Source: JBFWVD01 sp050246915
Lineage (GTDB): Bacteria; Actinomycetota; Acidimicrobiia; Acidimicrobiales; Ilumatobacteraceae
Direction of reading: 5' to 3'
Length of the DNA stretch: 64,000 bases
Assembly (NCBI GenBank): GCA_050246915.1
Contig: JBFWVD010000011.1
Span: forward strand, 25,703 to 89,702
The notes under the pieces were generated by a model that saw only the letters and a program-made list of their open reading frames with translations, did no database searches and was not told the DNA's origin. How positions within the stretch are numbered: the stretch's first letter is position 1; each line of letters begins with the position of its first letter. This document shows, in pieces, positions 16,342 to 26,300 of this stretch. A program made the position numbers and the translations under genes.

Positions 16342-17255
16342 CAGCTGAACGTCTCTCCCACCATCTTCTCGCTGAGCGCCCACAGGCGCCTGGCGGCTTC
16401 GGGATCGATTGCATACGGCTGCGCGGCGTCGCTGACCTGACAGTCGTCGAGATACAGACCGCCCTTGTCATCGAACTGGGGCGACAGTGCGGCAACCAAC
16501 GTGGTCGACGCACCCTGTTGCGGGGTCTTGGTGACCAGTCCGCTCTTGGCCAGGCGTCCGTCGAGCCACTTCTTGTCGTCCTCGCTCAGGTAGCGGAACA
16601 GGTCGGTGCCCACCACACCGGGATGGACACACAACACGTGAACACCCTTGTCGCCCAGACGTCGCTCCAGCTCGATGGTGAACAAGATGTTGGCCGTTTT
16701 GGACTGCCCGTAGGACTGCCACGGGATGTACTCGGATGTCTCGTAGTTGGGATCGTCCCAACGCACATCGGAGATGCCGTGGCCGTTCGAGGTGAGGTTC
16801 ACGATGCGCGACGGTGCCGCGGCGACGACGGCCCGCAACAGCAGGTTGGTGAACAGGAAGTGGGCCAAGTGGTTGGTGCCGAACTGCAGCTCGAAACCAT
16901 CCACAGTGCGCTCGAACGGCGTGGCCATGACCCCAGCGTTGTTGATGAGCAGATCGATCTTGGGATGACGAGCCAGCACCTCGGCCGCCGCGGCACGCAC
17001 GCTCGCCAAGGACGTGAGATCGAGCTCCACCGATTCGACCTTCGCCCCGGGCACGCTCGACACCACATCGGCCAACGCGGCAGCAGACTTCTCGGGATTG
17101 CGGTTCGCCATCACGACGGTGGCGCCGGCGCGAGCCAGTGAACGAGAGGCCTCGAGGCCGATGCCGCTCGATGCTCCGGTGATAACCACCACCTTGCCGG
17201 TGAGATCGTGCCCCGCTACCACCTCGTCGGCAGTGGTCGTGTATCCGAACGTCAT
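16341..17255 (-). CDS. SDR family oxidoreductase, retinol-dehydrogenase/WWOX-like, copy 2
   Basis: A 304-residue paralogue of the SDR at 8809-9738, with TTTADE near the N-terminus, TGASSGIG, ANRN at beta-2, INNAGVM and catalytic YGQSK. Both copies share INNAGVMA, a TNHLxHFL segment, SKTANILFT and a TPQQGA- or TQQGA-containing tail. It sits between the aldehyde dehydrogenase (36 bases upstream) and the acyl-CoA dehydrogenase (1-base overlap), so it is a firm operon member. A role in oxidising an alcohol intermediate of the same pathway is likely by context only. Confidence 0.88.
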   Translation of the reverse strand: MTFGYTTTADEVVAGHDLTGKVVVITGASSGIGLEASRSLARAGATVVMANRNPEKSAAALADVVSSVPGAKVESVELDLTSLASVRAAAAEVLARHPKIDLLINNAGVMATPFERTVDGFELQFGTNHLAHFLFTNLLLRAVVAAAPSRIVNLTSNGHGISDVRWDDPNYETSEYIPWQSYGQSKTANILFTIELERRLGDKGVHVLCVHPGVVGTDLFRYLSEDDKKWLDGRLAKSGLVTKTPQQGASTTLVAALSPQFDDKGGLYLDDCQVSDAAQPYAIDPEAARRLWALSEKMVGETFS

Positions 17256-17291
17256 GTCATCTCCCCGTGGATGTATCTCGTGGTTTGCGGT

Positions 17292-18734
17292 TCACTTCTT
17301 GGGACGGAAGGCAGAGATGGCCTTCGACTCCAGGAACGAGGCCAGCCCCTCTGGGCCGTACTCGCGACCGATCCCCGATTGCTTGTAGCCGCCGAACGGT
17401 GCATCGGTGGCGAGTGCGGCGCCGTTGACGCGCACCTGACCGGTGCGCATCTGGCGGGCGATGTCCACGCCCCGATCGATGTCGGTGGTCCACACCGAGC
17501 CGGACAGGCCGTAGGTGGAATCGTTGGCGATGGCGATGGCATCCTCGACGTCGTCGTACGCGATCACCGAGACGACCGGGCCGAAGATCTCCTCACGAGC
17601 CACGCGCATGTCGTTGGTGACGTTCGCCAGCAGCGTCGGCTCCACGAAGTAGCCCTTGGGCATGTTGCTCGCCCGATGACCTCCGGTGACGGCGGTCGCC
17701 CCTTCACTTCGCGCGACGTCGAAGTAGCCGGTGACACGCTCCAGCTGAGCGGTGGACACCAGCGGCCCCAGGCGGGTCGTCTTGTCGAACGGATCGCCGG
17801 GCGTCCAGGTGGCGATGGAAGCAGCCATGGCGTCGACGAACTCGTCGTGGCGCTGGCGCGACACCAACACTCGCGTCTGTGCGGTGCAGGCCTGTCCGGT
17901 GTTGCCCATACCGAGGGGCACCAGACGCTTGAGCGTGTCGGGCAGGTCGGCGTCATCGAGCACGATGGCCGCCGACTTGCCACCCAACTCCAAACTCACC
18001 CGTGTGAGGTTGGCGGCTGCCGCGGCCATGATCTTCTTGCCGGCAACGGTCGACCCGGTGAAGGCGATCTTGTCGACACCCGGGTGGCTCACGAGGTACT
18101 CGCCCACCTCTCGGCCGGCGGGGACGATCGACACGACGCCGGGCGGCAGACCGACCTCGGCCAACACGTCGGCGAGGAGGAACGCCGACAGCGGGGTGTT
18201 GGGAGCGGGCTTCACCACCGCAGTGCATCCGGCTACCAACGCCGGCGCCAGCTTGTTGATGATGCTGCGCAGCGGAGCGTTCCACGGCACGACGATGGCG
18301 ATGACACCGATTGCTTCGTGCACCACCGTGGTTGGCTTGCCGACGTTGCGCTGCTCCTCGAACGCATACGTCGAGGCGAGATCGACGTAGTAGTCCATGG
18401 TGGCGATGGGCTGCTGCACCTGGTCGGCCAGCGCCGAAGCTATGGGCGCACCCATCTCGGTGGTGATGAGCTGTGCCATCTCGTCGGAGCGATCACCGAT
18501 GAGCTTGCTCACATGCGCCAGTACTGCGGCGCGCTCTTGCGGCGTGCGCCGCGACCAGTCGCCGGCGTCGAAGGCGCGTCGCGCCGCGGCAACTGCTGCG
18601 TCCATGTCGGCGATGGTTCCCTCGGGAACCCCACCGACGATCTCCTCGGTGCTGGGGCAGATCACTTCGAACGTCGAGCCACCGGCCGGGGCAACCCACT
18701 CGCCGCCGATGAACAGCTTGTCTCTGTCGTGCAT
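17292..18734 (-). CDS. Aldehyde dehydrogenase family protein
   Basis: A 480-residue NAD(P)-dependent aldehyde dehydrogenase. It shows VVPWNAPL (cofactor binding), AFTGSTVAGKKI, the general base glutamate in LELGGKSA, the nucleophilic cysteine in GQACTAQTRV and EEIFGPVVSV. Length is standard. The ATG at 18734 precedes the conserved KLFIGGEW strand. It lies in the minus-strand operon between two SDRs. It would oxidise an aldehyde to the acid, the reverse direction of the carboxylate-reducing enzymes encoded upstream, so it may limit aldehyde build-up or serve the oxidative pathway. Confidence 0.92.
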   Translation of the reverse strand: MHDRDKLFIGGEWVAPAGGSTFEVICPSTEEIVGGVPEGTIADMDAAVAAARRAFDAGDWSRRTPQERAAVLAHVSKLIGDRSDEMAQLITTEMGAPIASALADQVQQPIATMDYYVDLASTYAFEEQRNVGKPTTVVHEAIGVIAIVVPWNAPLRSIINKLAPALVAGCTAVVKPAPNTPLSAFLLADVLAEVGLPPGVVSIVPAGREVGEYLVSHPGVDKIAFTGSTVAGKKIMAAAAANLTRVSLELGGKSAAIVLDDADLPDTLKRLVPLGMGNTGQACTAQTRVLVSRQRHDEFVDAMAASIATWTPGDPFDKTTRLGPLVSTAQLERVTGYFDVARSEGATAVTGGHRASNMPKGYFVEPTLLANVTNDMRVAREEIFGPVVSVIAYDDVEDAIAIANDSTYGLSGSVWTTDIDRGVDIARQMRTGQVRVNGAALATDAPFGGYKQSGIGREYGPEGLASFLESKAISAFRPKK

Positions 18735-18792
18735 GTCTCGTCCTTGCTGGTGCTCGTACTCGAGGTCGGGGAGAAAGCGCAGTTGACGCGGC

Positions 18793-19686
18793 TCAGCGAG
18801 GCGGTCGCCAGAACATGCCGGCGGCCACCATCGGGTGATGCTGCTGGGTGAGCACGCCACCGGTCAGTCCGGCGTCCACGAAAAGGCTGGTCCCGGTGGT
18901 GTAGCTGGCGAACTTGGAGTTCAGGAACACCATCGGCCATGCCTGCTCATCGGGGCGAGCCATGCGGCCCATGAGCTTGGGCCAGTTCTCCAGCATCTCG
19001 GCACCGAAGTCCTTCGACTTCACCGCCTTGGTGAATTCCTTGCTGGCCGCGGTGTAGGTGCTCCCGGGATTGATGCAGTTCATCCGCAGCCCCATGGCAT
19101 TGAACCCCACCGACGCTCGATAGGCGGTGTACACGTTCACCGCTTCCTTCGATACGTCGTAGGCGTAACCGAGCTCGGGCAGATGCTTCTCGAGCCAGTC
19201 GGTGCCGGCCTCATAGTCATCGATGGCCATGAGTTCGAGCATCTTCTCGGCGTGCAGCGGCCACGACACCGCAGCAGTGGAGCCGATATTGCAGATGGCG
19301 CCGCCCGCGTTCATGTTCGGAGCGATCAGCTCGGTGAAGTGACGAGTACCGGAGAAGTTCACCGCGATGATCTTGCGCGGGTCGGCCGTGCCGGGGATGC
19401 CCGCGCAGTTGAACAGAGCATCAATACCACCACCGAGTTCGGTCGCGGCAGACTCGATGGACGCTCGGTCGCTGAGGTCCATGGTCACCTTGCCCACAAC
19501 ACCGTCGTACCCGATGGGTTGTACGTCCACGCCGGTGACTTCGGCGCCGAGGGCCACCAAGATCTTGGCCGCGGCGAGGCCCATGCCCGATGCGGCACCG
19601 GTGACGACGACGCGCTTGTCGTTGTATCCCCACATGTCATCGGGTGTGGGGAGAACGGGATCGGGGTTCTTGTGATCGATGGTCAC
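18793..19686 (-). CDS. SDR family oxidoreductase
   Basis: A 297-residue SDR with TGAASGMG, beta-2 ending VDVQ, an NCAGIPG variant of the NNAG motif, a serine in NIGSTAA and catalytic YDVSK. The C-terminal end (TGTSLFVDAGLTGG) is typical of hydroxysteroid-dehydrogenase-like SDRs, to which the short substrate loop region KMLELMAIDDYEAGTDWL also points. About 17 residues precede MWGYNDKRVVV, so an internal start is possible. It follows the LuxE-like gene by 79 bases and precedes the aldehyde dehydrogenase by 58. Substrate unknown. Confidence 0.86.
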   Translation of the reverse strand: MTIDHKNPDPVLPTPDDMWGYNDKRVVVTGAASGMGLAAAKILVALGAEVTGVDVQPIGYDGVVGKVTMDLSDRASIESAATELGGGIDALFNCAGIPGTADPRKIIAVNFSGTRHFTELIAPNMNAGGAICNIGSTAAVSWPLHAEKMLELMAIDDYEAGTDWLEKHLPELGYAYDVSKEAVNVYTAYRASVGFNAMGLRMNCINPGSTYTAASKEFTKAVKSKDFGAEMLENWPKLMGRMARPDEQAWPMVFLNSKFASYTTGTSLFVDAGLTGGVLTQQHHPMVAAGMFWRPPR

Positions 19687-19765
19687 GGATGCTCCGGGGG
19701 ATCAGACATGAACTCGGGAGAGTTCACGCCAACAGATGTGGGAATCGTCGTCATGTCGGATGGGG

Positions 19766-21118
19766 TCAGTCACCGGCGATGCCGCGGATGTAGGCCTCGA
19801 TGGTGCCGCCGCAGGTCAGCTTGTCATCGCCGCCGGCGGAGAGTTCGCTGTAGCGGACGATGGGATCTTCGATGGTCGGGCCCACTCGACCGCACTCGCA
19901 CCGGTTGTAGTTGGCCGTCACCTTGTCCCCGGTGACGATGCCGCCCCAACGACCGTGCCAGATCGGATCGTAGGCGCCCACTCGACCGGTCACCCGACCG
20001 TCGGCACCGATGGGCAACAGCTGCTCCCCGGACTCGTCGAGGATGAACAACATCAGGGCCTTGGGCCAGTGGTATCGGCCGGCCTCGCACCGGGGAGCGA
20101 TCACCGACTGTTCTGACATCGAGTACAAGCGAGGACGGATGACGTTGCCGAGGAAGCTCGACATCTGCTCCTCGTAGTCGTTGGGAACCGCGAGTCCCTT
20201 GAGGCCGCCGGCGATGGAGACCGCGGTCTCCGGGTGGAACGAGCCGTCGGGGATCCCTTTGGCCCGCGCTGCTTCCATGAGCCGCCACGCCATGGCCCAC
20301 GGTCCCAACAAGATCTGCGGACGATCCCGATAGCTCAGGACACGATCCACGAGATCGTCGATGTCGGCCAGCACCTGCTTACCGCGCTGGGCCATCTCCG
20401 CTTCGAACGCCGCCACCTCGCTCGGAGTGGCGGTGCCGTCGGCCATCTTGCGTCGCATCTGCACCTGCTTGAGCGTGTCGGCCACCCGCACCGGCTCCTC
20501 CGTCAGGCTGTGCATCCACTCCGGCCGCGAGAACACGTCGCCGTAGGCCTTACGGGCGAACGCGTAGCGCATGCGCACCTTGCCCGGCGCCATGAGCGTG
20601 ACTGGACGATCGTTGAGCTGCGGCACGACGGCTGGGTAGCCGAACAGCTTCGGCGACACGATGGCGTTGTAGGCCACGTCCTCGTCATCGAGCACGAGGA
20701 AGGAGTTCTTGCCACTGGTGCCGCTGGAGACCACGACGTGTTGGCCGCCCAGGTCGAGCCGGTCGAGCCAGTCGTCGACATCGACGCATCCGTCCATGTC
20801 GATGGCGGTGACGTCGCCGGTGACGACGGTGTTGAGCCACGTCGACATGTTCTTCCACCGGCCCTGGGTGATGAACGACTCCGGATAGCTCTTGTACACC
20901 GAGTGAGCGAACAACAGCGGCACCAGATCCTCGGGCGACTTCAACCGATCGATCCCCAGGTCGGATGCCCGCAGGTCGAGGGCACGCACCAACGGACGTT
21001 GCTCGGCCAGTCGCTCGTTCGCTGCGGCCAGACGCAGATCATCGAGATCGCTGCGGCCATCGTCGGCGTATGGATCGCCGGTCACCATGATCGTCTTGAG
21101 CTCCTCGACAGCGCTCAT
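19766..21118 (-). CDS. LuxE/PaaK-like adenylate-forming enzyme
   Basis: A 450-residue protein with the ANL-superfamily loop SSGTSGKNSF near residue 130, as in LuxE acyl-protein synthetase and phenylacetate-CoA ligase. LuxE activates a fatty acid as acyl-AMP and carries the acyl group on a C-terminal cysteine before LuxC reduces it. Here candidate cysteines near the end are the CECGRVGPT pair and the one in LTCGGTIEAY. A LuxC-like reductase is encoded divergently 840 bases away, which strengthens the LuxE reading. No luxA/luxB luciferase genes are near. A CoA ligase role is an alternative. Confidence 0.68.
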   Translation of the reverse strand: MSAVEELKTIMVTGDPYADDGRSDLDDLRLAAANERLAEQRPLVRALDLRASDLGIDRLKSPEDLVPLLFAHSVYKSYPESFITQGRWKNMSTWLNTVVTGDVTAIDMDGCVDVDDWLDRLDLGGQHVVVSSGTSGKNSFLVLDDEDVAYNAIVSPKLFGYPAVVPQLNDRPVTLMAPGKVRMRYAFARKAYGDVFSRPEWMHSLTEEPVRVADTLKQVQMRRKMADGTATPSEVAAFEAEMAQRGKQVLADIDDLVDRVLSYRDRPQILLGPWAMAWRLMEAARAKGIPDGSFHPETAVSIAGGLKGLAVPNDYEEQMSSFLGNVIRPRLYSMSEQSVIAPRCEAGRYHWPKALMLFILDESGEQLLPIGADGRVTGRVGAYDPIWHGRWGGIVTGDKVTANYNRCECGRVGPTIEDPIVRYSELSAGGDDKLTCGGTIEAYIRGIAGD

Positions 21119-21188
21119 GTGATGGTCTCCTCGGATCTCTCGCCGGCCCCACCCGGCATTGCGAAGGGAACGCCCACTGGGACGAGTG

Positions 21189-21884
21189 TCATTCGCTCTT
21201 GCTCGTTGCGTCGGACACCGCATGCAAGCAGAAGCCGATGAGGTGGTCGAGATCGGCTTTCGTCGGCTGCTCACGCCGCCACAGGAACAGTTCCATCAGT
21301 GCCATCGTGGATTGACAGATCATGCGCGCGTCGCGTTCGGGATCGGCGCTCCCGAGTTCGGCCACCAACGCAAGGATCGGCCGGGTGATCGACTCCCGCG
21401 CCGCGATGCGGCCACTGGTGTCATCGCTCACGCGTGCGGCGTTCCACATGGTTGCGCGGACGAGATCGGCGACATCGGGCTTGGACGCTTGGTTCAGGAC
21501 TCCGGCGATCCAGCGACCGATCTTCTCCTCCGCGGTGTCGACGGCATCCATCTGGCGGAGCAACCGGGTGAGGAGACGATCGGTACCCATCTCCACGATC
21601 GCCGTCACCAGATCGTCCTTGCTCTTGAAGTGGCGATAGAAGACGTCGTTGGACAACCCGGCCTCAGCCACGATGTCGGCCACCCGCGGACTCGATTTGG
21701 TGCCTTGGCGAGAGATGACGGCGAGCCCGGCCTCGAGCAGGCGTCGCACCTCGCTCGCATATTCGGCTTCGCGTTCGGCCACGGCACGTCGAGCGATGCG
21801 ATCAGCGACGTGCGGCGATTCCTCAGCGGGCCGATCGCCATCGGCTGTCAGGCCGTCGACTGGACCCCGAACCGCGCTCGTCAT
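21189..21884 (-). CDS. TetR-family regulator of the reductase locus
   Basis: A 231-residue TetR protein. Its helix-turn-helix lies around residues 45-85 (VADIVAEAGLSNDVFYRHFKSKDDL), followed by a divergent ligand domain with a WRREQ segment near the end. It is transcribed away from the LuxC-like gene and leads the long minus-strand operon. The ATG at 21884 follows a TACTGT -10 box by seven bases, so the message is probably leaderless. A 15-bp site covers that -10 box and recurs upstream of the PPTase-CAR genes, suggesting that this protein controls both. Confidence 0.87.
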   Translation of the reverse strand: MTSAVRGPVDGLTADGDRPAEESPHVADRIARRAVAEREAEYASEVRRLLEAGLAVISRQGTKSSPRVADIVAEAGLSNDVFYRHFKSKDDLVTAIVEMGTDRLLTRLLRQMDAVDTAEEKIGRWIAGVLNQASKPDVADLVRATMWNAARVSDDTSGRIAARESITRPILALVAELGSADPERDARMICQSTMALMELFLWRREQPTKADLDHLIGFCLHAVSDATSKSE

Positions 21885-21886
21885 GT

Positions 21887-21902
21887 TCAGAACAGTATTC
21901 TG
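21887..21902. promoter_or_regulatory. Candidate TetR operator, copy 1 (TCAGAA-N4-ATTCT)
   Basis: TCAGAACAGTATTCT (21887-21901) contains the inverted repeat CAGAA-N5-TTCTG (21888-21902). It covers the -10 box of the TetR promoter and lies between the divergent TetR and LuxC-like genes. The same TCAGAA-N4-ATTCT pattern occurs at 27737-27751. Confidence 0.65.
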
Positions 21903-21920
21903 CCTGGTGTGGTGATACAA
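21892..21920 (-). promoter_or_regulatory. Candidate leaderless promoter of the TetR/LuxE-like operon
   Basis: Read on the minus strand, TTGTAT (21920-21915) and TACTGT (21897-21892) are separated by 17 bases, an ideal sigma-70-type spacing. Only seven bases separate the -10 box from the ATG at 21884, so transcription should begin at or next to the start codon. Confidence 0.5.
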
Positions 21921-21954
21921 AGCACCGGCCGGTTTGTGAGAGCGGGGGATGACC

Positions 21955-23346
21955 ATGAGTGATGCGGCGTCGACACGGGTTGCGGTACCCCATGTCATCA
22001 AAGGCGTGGTGCAGACCGGCGCCGAGCTCGAGTACCCCGGCGCCGACGGGGACATGTTCGCCACACCGGCCATCAACCTCGATGAGTTGGTATGGCCACG
22101 CACCGAGCCACTCCCCGCTGCCGAGGTGCCCGTCGCCGAGATCATCGATCTCCTCGCCGCAGTGGGTGACTACCTGCGTAACGATCCCGATGGCCTGTTG
22201 GCCGAAGCGCTCACCGCGCTCATCCGTACCAGTCCGTACGAGAAGCGGATCCTCGAGAACTCCTACGGCGATCTGTGGCGCATGCTCTCGGGCGATCGGC
22301 TCTGGACGCAGCTCAACAGCGAGCTCGGTGGCGCCGACGTCGTCGACAGCTGGCGACGCATCCAGTTGGTGGACGGCAAGTTCGGATCGGTGAAGGCCTG
22401 CCCGACCCGCATGGTGCACGTGCTGGCCGGCAACGCACCCGGTGTCGCTCTCATGACCGTGGCGCGCGGCGCCATGATGAAGGGCGTCCATCTGCTCAAG
22501 ATGCCGTCGAACGATCTCCTCAGCTCCACCGCAGTGTTGCGGGCGCTGGCCGCGGTGGCACCCGATCACCCGACCACGAAGTCGTTCTCCGCCATCTACT
22601 GGCGCGGCGGCGACGCGTCCATCGAGAGCGTGCTGTTCCGGCCCCAGTTCTTCGACAAGCTGGTGGCCTGGGGTGGCGACTCGGCCATCCGCAATGCGGC
22701 CAAGTACCTCGGGCCGGGATTCGAGCTCATCTCGTTCGATCCGAAGAACTCCATCTCGATGATCGGCCGCGAGGTGTTCGAGTCACCCGAGACGCTCGCC
22801 GAGGTCGCCGATCTCGCCGCCGCCGACAGCGTGGCGTACAACCAAGAAGCCTGCACGTCGAGCCGCTTCCACTACGTGGAGGGAACGCACGCCCAGATCG
22901 ATGACTATTGCGCGGTGTTGGTCGACGCGCTCGGCAAAGAGCGACGCAGCACGTCGGCCAAGGTGTGTCCCATGTCGTCCGACATCCGTGAAGAGGTCGC
23001 CGCGCTGCGCACCCTCGATCCGATGTATTGCGTGTTCGGTTCTGATGACGGCACCGGCCTCGTCATCCGCTCCGATGAACCCGTCGAGTTCTTCCCCTCG
23101 GCCAAGACCGTCAATGTGGTCGTCGTCGATTCATTGCGCGATGCGATGCGGTACATCAACGTGGCGACGCAGACGGTGAGCATCTATCCGCCGCAGCGCA
23201 AGACCGAGATGCGCGACGCGTTGGCCCAGGCCGGCGTGCAGCGGGTGGTTCCGGTTGGTGGCTCTCCGGCCATGCCGCCAGGTCTCGCCCACGACGGATT
23301 CTTCCCGCTCCAGCGCTTCGTTCGTTGGGTGAACGACGAGGAATGA
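21955..23346 (+). CDS. LuxC-like acyl-CoA reductase
   Basis: A 463-residue protein of the LuxC family, which reduces an acyl group, held as a thioester on its own cysteine, to the aldehyde with NADPH. Marks are LAGNAPGVALM, YWRGGD, VAWGGDSAIRNA, and the catalytic cysteine at about residue 300 in NQEACTSSR. The aldehyde dehydrogenase-like fold is preserved to the end. The ATG at 21955 is favoured because the GGGGG ribosome site then sits at a normal distance; an in-frame ATG at 21949 is too close. It is divergent from the TetR-LuxE-like genes and converges on the CAR gene. Confidence 0.85.
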   Translation: MSDAASTRVAVPHVIKGVVQTGAELEYPGADGDMFATPAINLDELVWPRTEPLPAAEVPVAEIIDLLAAVGDYLRNDPDGLLAEALTALIRTSPYEKRILENSYGDLWRMLSGDRLWTQLNSELGGADVVDSWRRIQLVDGKFGSVKACPTRMVHVLAGNAPGVALMTVARGAMMKGVHLLKMPSNDLLSSTAVLRALAAVAPDHPTTKSFSAIYWRGGDASIESVLFRPQFFDKLVAWGGDSAIRNAAKYLGPGFELISFDPKNSISMIGREVFESPETLAEVADLAAADSVAYNQEACTSSRFHYVEGTHAQIDDYCAVLVDALGKERRSTSAKVCPMSSDIREEVAALRTLDPMYCVFGSDDGTGLVIRSDEPVEFFPSAKTVNVVVVDSLRDAMRYINVATQTVSIYPPQRKTEMRDALAQAGVQRVVPVGGSPAMPPGLAHDGFFPLQRFVRWVNDEE

Positions 23347-23354
23347 CCGCTGAT

Positions 23355-23389
23355 CACACCCGAGCGGCCGTCACACTCCGCTCGGTGTG
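23355..23389. terminator. Hairpin at the LuxC-like/CAR convergence
   Basis: CCGAGCGG (23360-23367) pairs exactly with CCGCTCGG (23378-23385). Flanking CACAC and GTGTG extend the stem with one bulged C, around a 10-base loop. It includes the last codons of the CAR gene and could end transcription from both sides. Confidence 0.65.
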
Positions 23390-26300
23390 GGCAACATGTC
23401 ATGAGCCACGAGGTCAGCCACGCATTTGTGGATATAGGCCTCGGTGATGTGCGGGACCTCAGGCCCACATGGCGCCGCGGCAACGGCGGCGATGAAGTTC
23501 CCGCTGCCGGCATTGCGCCATGACGCCTTGTACTGACGACGCCAGGGGTCGAGCACCAGCACCGAGGAGAACTGCCGCTGCTGCTCGGGCAACGCCTTGA
23601 GGCGCAACTCGAATTGCTCGATCCATGTCTGGTGGGACGCCATGCGCTCGATGGGGTAGCCCGCCGAGATGATCCAGTCCACGAGCGAGTCGAGCGACAC
23701 CCCATCGTCGTGATGGTTGATGGTGTTGTACACGCGATAGCCGTCGTGGATCTGTTCGCCGAGATCGGCGACGGACGCGGCGACGAAGTCGACCGGCAAG
23801 CCGTCGTAGTGGGCGCGTGCCCGGGCGCCGTCGGGGCCCGGTTGGTAGAACGACTCGGGTGCCAAGCCGGTGGTGATGAGGCTGAACAACATGCGGATGA
23901 ACACATCCGGCACGTTGATCTGCCCGCGATAGCTCGAATGCGGCAGCATCATGTCGCCGCGGAAAATGTTCACCGGCAGACCGAAGCGCTCGTGAGCGCG
24001 CTGCAGCAGGATCTCGCCGGCCCACTTCGACGCGGCGTAGCCGATGTTGTATGCGTCCGACAGATCGACGCTGGGCTGCAACGGCGACGCTTCGTCGTAG
24101 CCCGCACTGCGATCCACCAAGGACATCACGGCAAGCGACGACACGAAGTCGAACCGTTTCTGTCGGCCGGTGATCGCCAGCGCGATGAGATCCGCGGTGC
24201 CGGCCACGTTGGGCCCGAACAGGTGCTCGTAGTCGAGGATGTGGTTCACCAGCGCCCCGGGGTGCACGATCCGATCGACCGAATCCGCCAGCCGGGCGTA
24301 AGTGGCGTCACCGATGCCCAGGCGGGGTTCGGCCATGTCTCCCACGACGATCTCCAGATGTGGCCGTAGGCGTTCGAAGCGCTCTTCGAGTGCGGCATCG
24401 CCGCTGAGGGCATCACGCAGGCGAGCCAGGCCGGCGCTGTCGTTGCTTGCACGCACCAGGCAACTCACCGTGCCGCCCACTGCGCTCATCCGCTCCAGCC
24501 ATTCGATGGCCAAGAATCGCCCGAGGAAGCCGGTCGAGCCGGTGAGGAACACGTGTCGGGTCTCGGCCGATGGGAGTGCGGTGGCCGCGCTCGCGAGGAC
24601 GTCGGCGCCGATGAACTTCTCGAGCGTCAGATCCGACGCATTGATCTGCCGCGCTCCGCGACCGTGGACCGATGTGAACGTCGGCGCTGCGGCCGCACCT
24701 TCGCTCACGGCGCGGGCTCGTTCGATCTGCGCCGACCACTTCGCAATGGAACCGGTGGGACTCAAGATCGCGCTCACCGGGATCACGACGTCGAAGATGT
24801 CGTTCAGCAGCGACGAGAACGCCGCGGCCCCCAGTGAGTCACCGCCCAACTGCGCGAACGCGTAGGGCAAGGACGAGTCGACATCGGTGACACCGAGGGT
24901 CACCTCGAGCACCTTGGCCACCTTCTCGGGAACACTCATGTTCGACGACGTGTCGCGCAGCGACATGAGGTCGTCGTTCTGCTTGCGTTCGAGATCGGCG
25001 TAGAGCTGCTCGAGCCGCTCGCCGTATCGGCGTTGCAGGTTCGGCCGCATCTTCTTCTCGATCGACGACAGCAGTCCATTGGCGTGGCTGAACGGCTCCA
25101 TCTCCACGATGAAGTCTCGGGGGATCTCGAACGAACGGAGGTTGGCCTCGGTCCCGACCCGCTTGAGCTCTGATCGCATGAGCGCCTTGATCGCCTCCGG
25201 CGACGGATCGACCCCGAGGCGAGCCTCGACGAGCACCATGTTGGGAACGACGATCGCCAGGAGATACGACCGTGCGCCGTTGCCGTACACGTAGATCTGC
25301 AGGATCAGCTCGCTGCCGTTCTCGAAGGTCGTCCCGACGGCGCCACAGGTCACGAACTCGCCTTGCGCGAGTTTGAGTACATCGTTGCGCCGATCGATGA
25401 ACACGAGATGATCGGGTCCGTGCTCTTCCATGATGTCACCGGTGCGGATGTAGCCGTCCTCGGTGAGCAGCTTCTCGGTGGCGGCAGGGTTCTTGAAATA
25501 CCCGGGCACGCCATCGACGGTCTTCACATGCAGTTCGCCTCGAGGGTACGGCTTGTCGGTGACGAAGTAGCCCAGCTCGGGCACATCGCTGAGCCGGTAG
25601 TCGATGACCGGCGGGCGCTGCACCCGGTTGCGGACAGTGACCCCGCCGTTGGCCTCGGTGTTGCCATAGGTCTCCACGAATGCCACGTCGGGATACAGCT
25701 CACGGATGAAGTGCTCCACCTCCTTGGTGAGGGGCGCGGAGCTGGTCACGATCGTGACGATGCGATCACCCATGTAATCGGCTCGCATCTCGGCCATCAC
25801 CTCGGCCCTGACCTGCTCCGGGTCGGTGCCATCGGCAGTGCGGCGAGCCATCTCGGTGAGGAAGTGCCGATGCACCATGTCCAAGATGCGTGGGAACAGC
25901 GAGTACTCCGTCGGCCGGGTGATCTGCATGTCTTCGAACAGCGTTGACATGTCGGTGCGGGCGGTGAAGTAGCACGTCCCCCCGCGGGCGAGCGTGGTCT
26001 GCACCTGGGCGCGCCCCATCGAATGGTTGAGCGGGGCGAAGCACAGCCGCACCACCGGCACAGGCACCCGGCCGACCATCCCGAACTGGGTGCTGGCGAG
26101 ACGATCCGGGAACATCGCTCCCTTGGGCGACCCCGTGCTCCCCGAGGAATGGACCAACACTGCGAGTCGATCCTTGGACGATTCCTCCACCGGATAGGGC
26201 GTGTACGCGTCGCAATCGCCCTGCGCGATCAGATCGTGGAGCAGCGCCAACTGTGCGGTCGATCCGTTGCTCTCGAGTTCGGCGCGGGCTGCGGCGAGTT

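Noticed and set aside
19766..23346. A complete bioluminescence (lux) operon
   Set aside because: LuxC- and LuxE-like proteins are present but no luxA/luxB-type luciferase pair or luxD is in the window. The two LLM proteins at 32965 and 38056 resemble F420-dependent enzymes and lie apart.
23614..24369. Long open frames antisense to the CAR gene, and similar ones opposite other genes (for example 5297-6526, 11327-11878, 12332-13291, 57466-59022)
   Set aside because: High-GC coding DNA often leaves long open frames on the other strand. They lack ribosome sites, have arginine/histidine/proline-rich translations with no domain pattern, and lie exactly opposite well-recognised genes.
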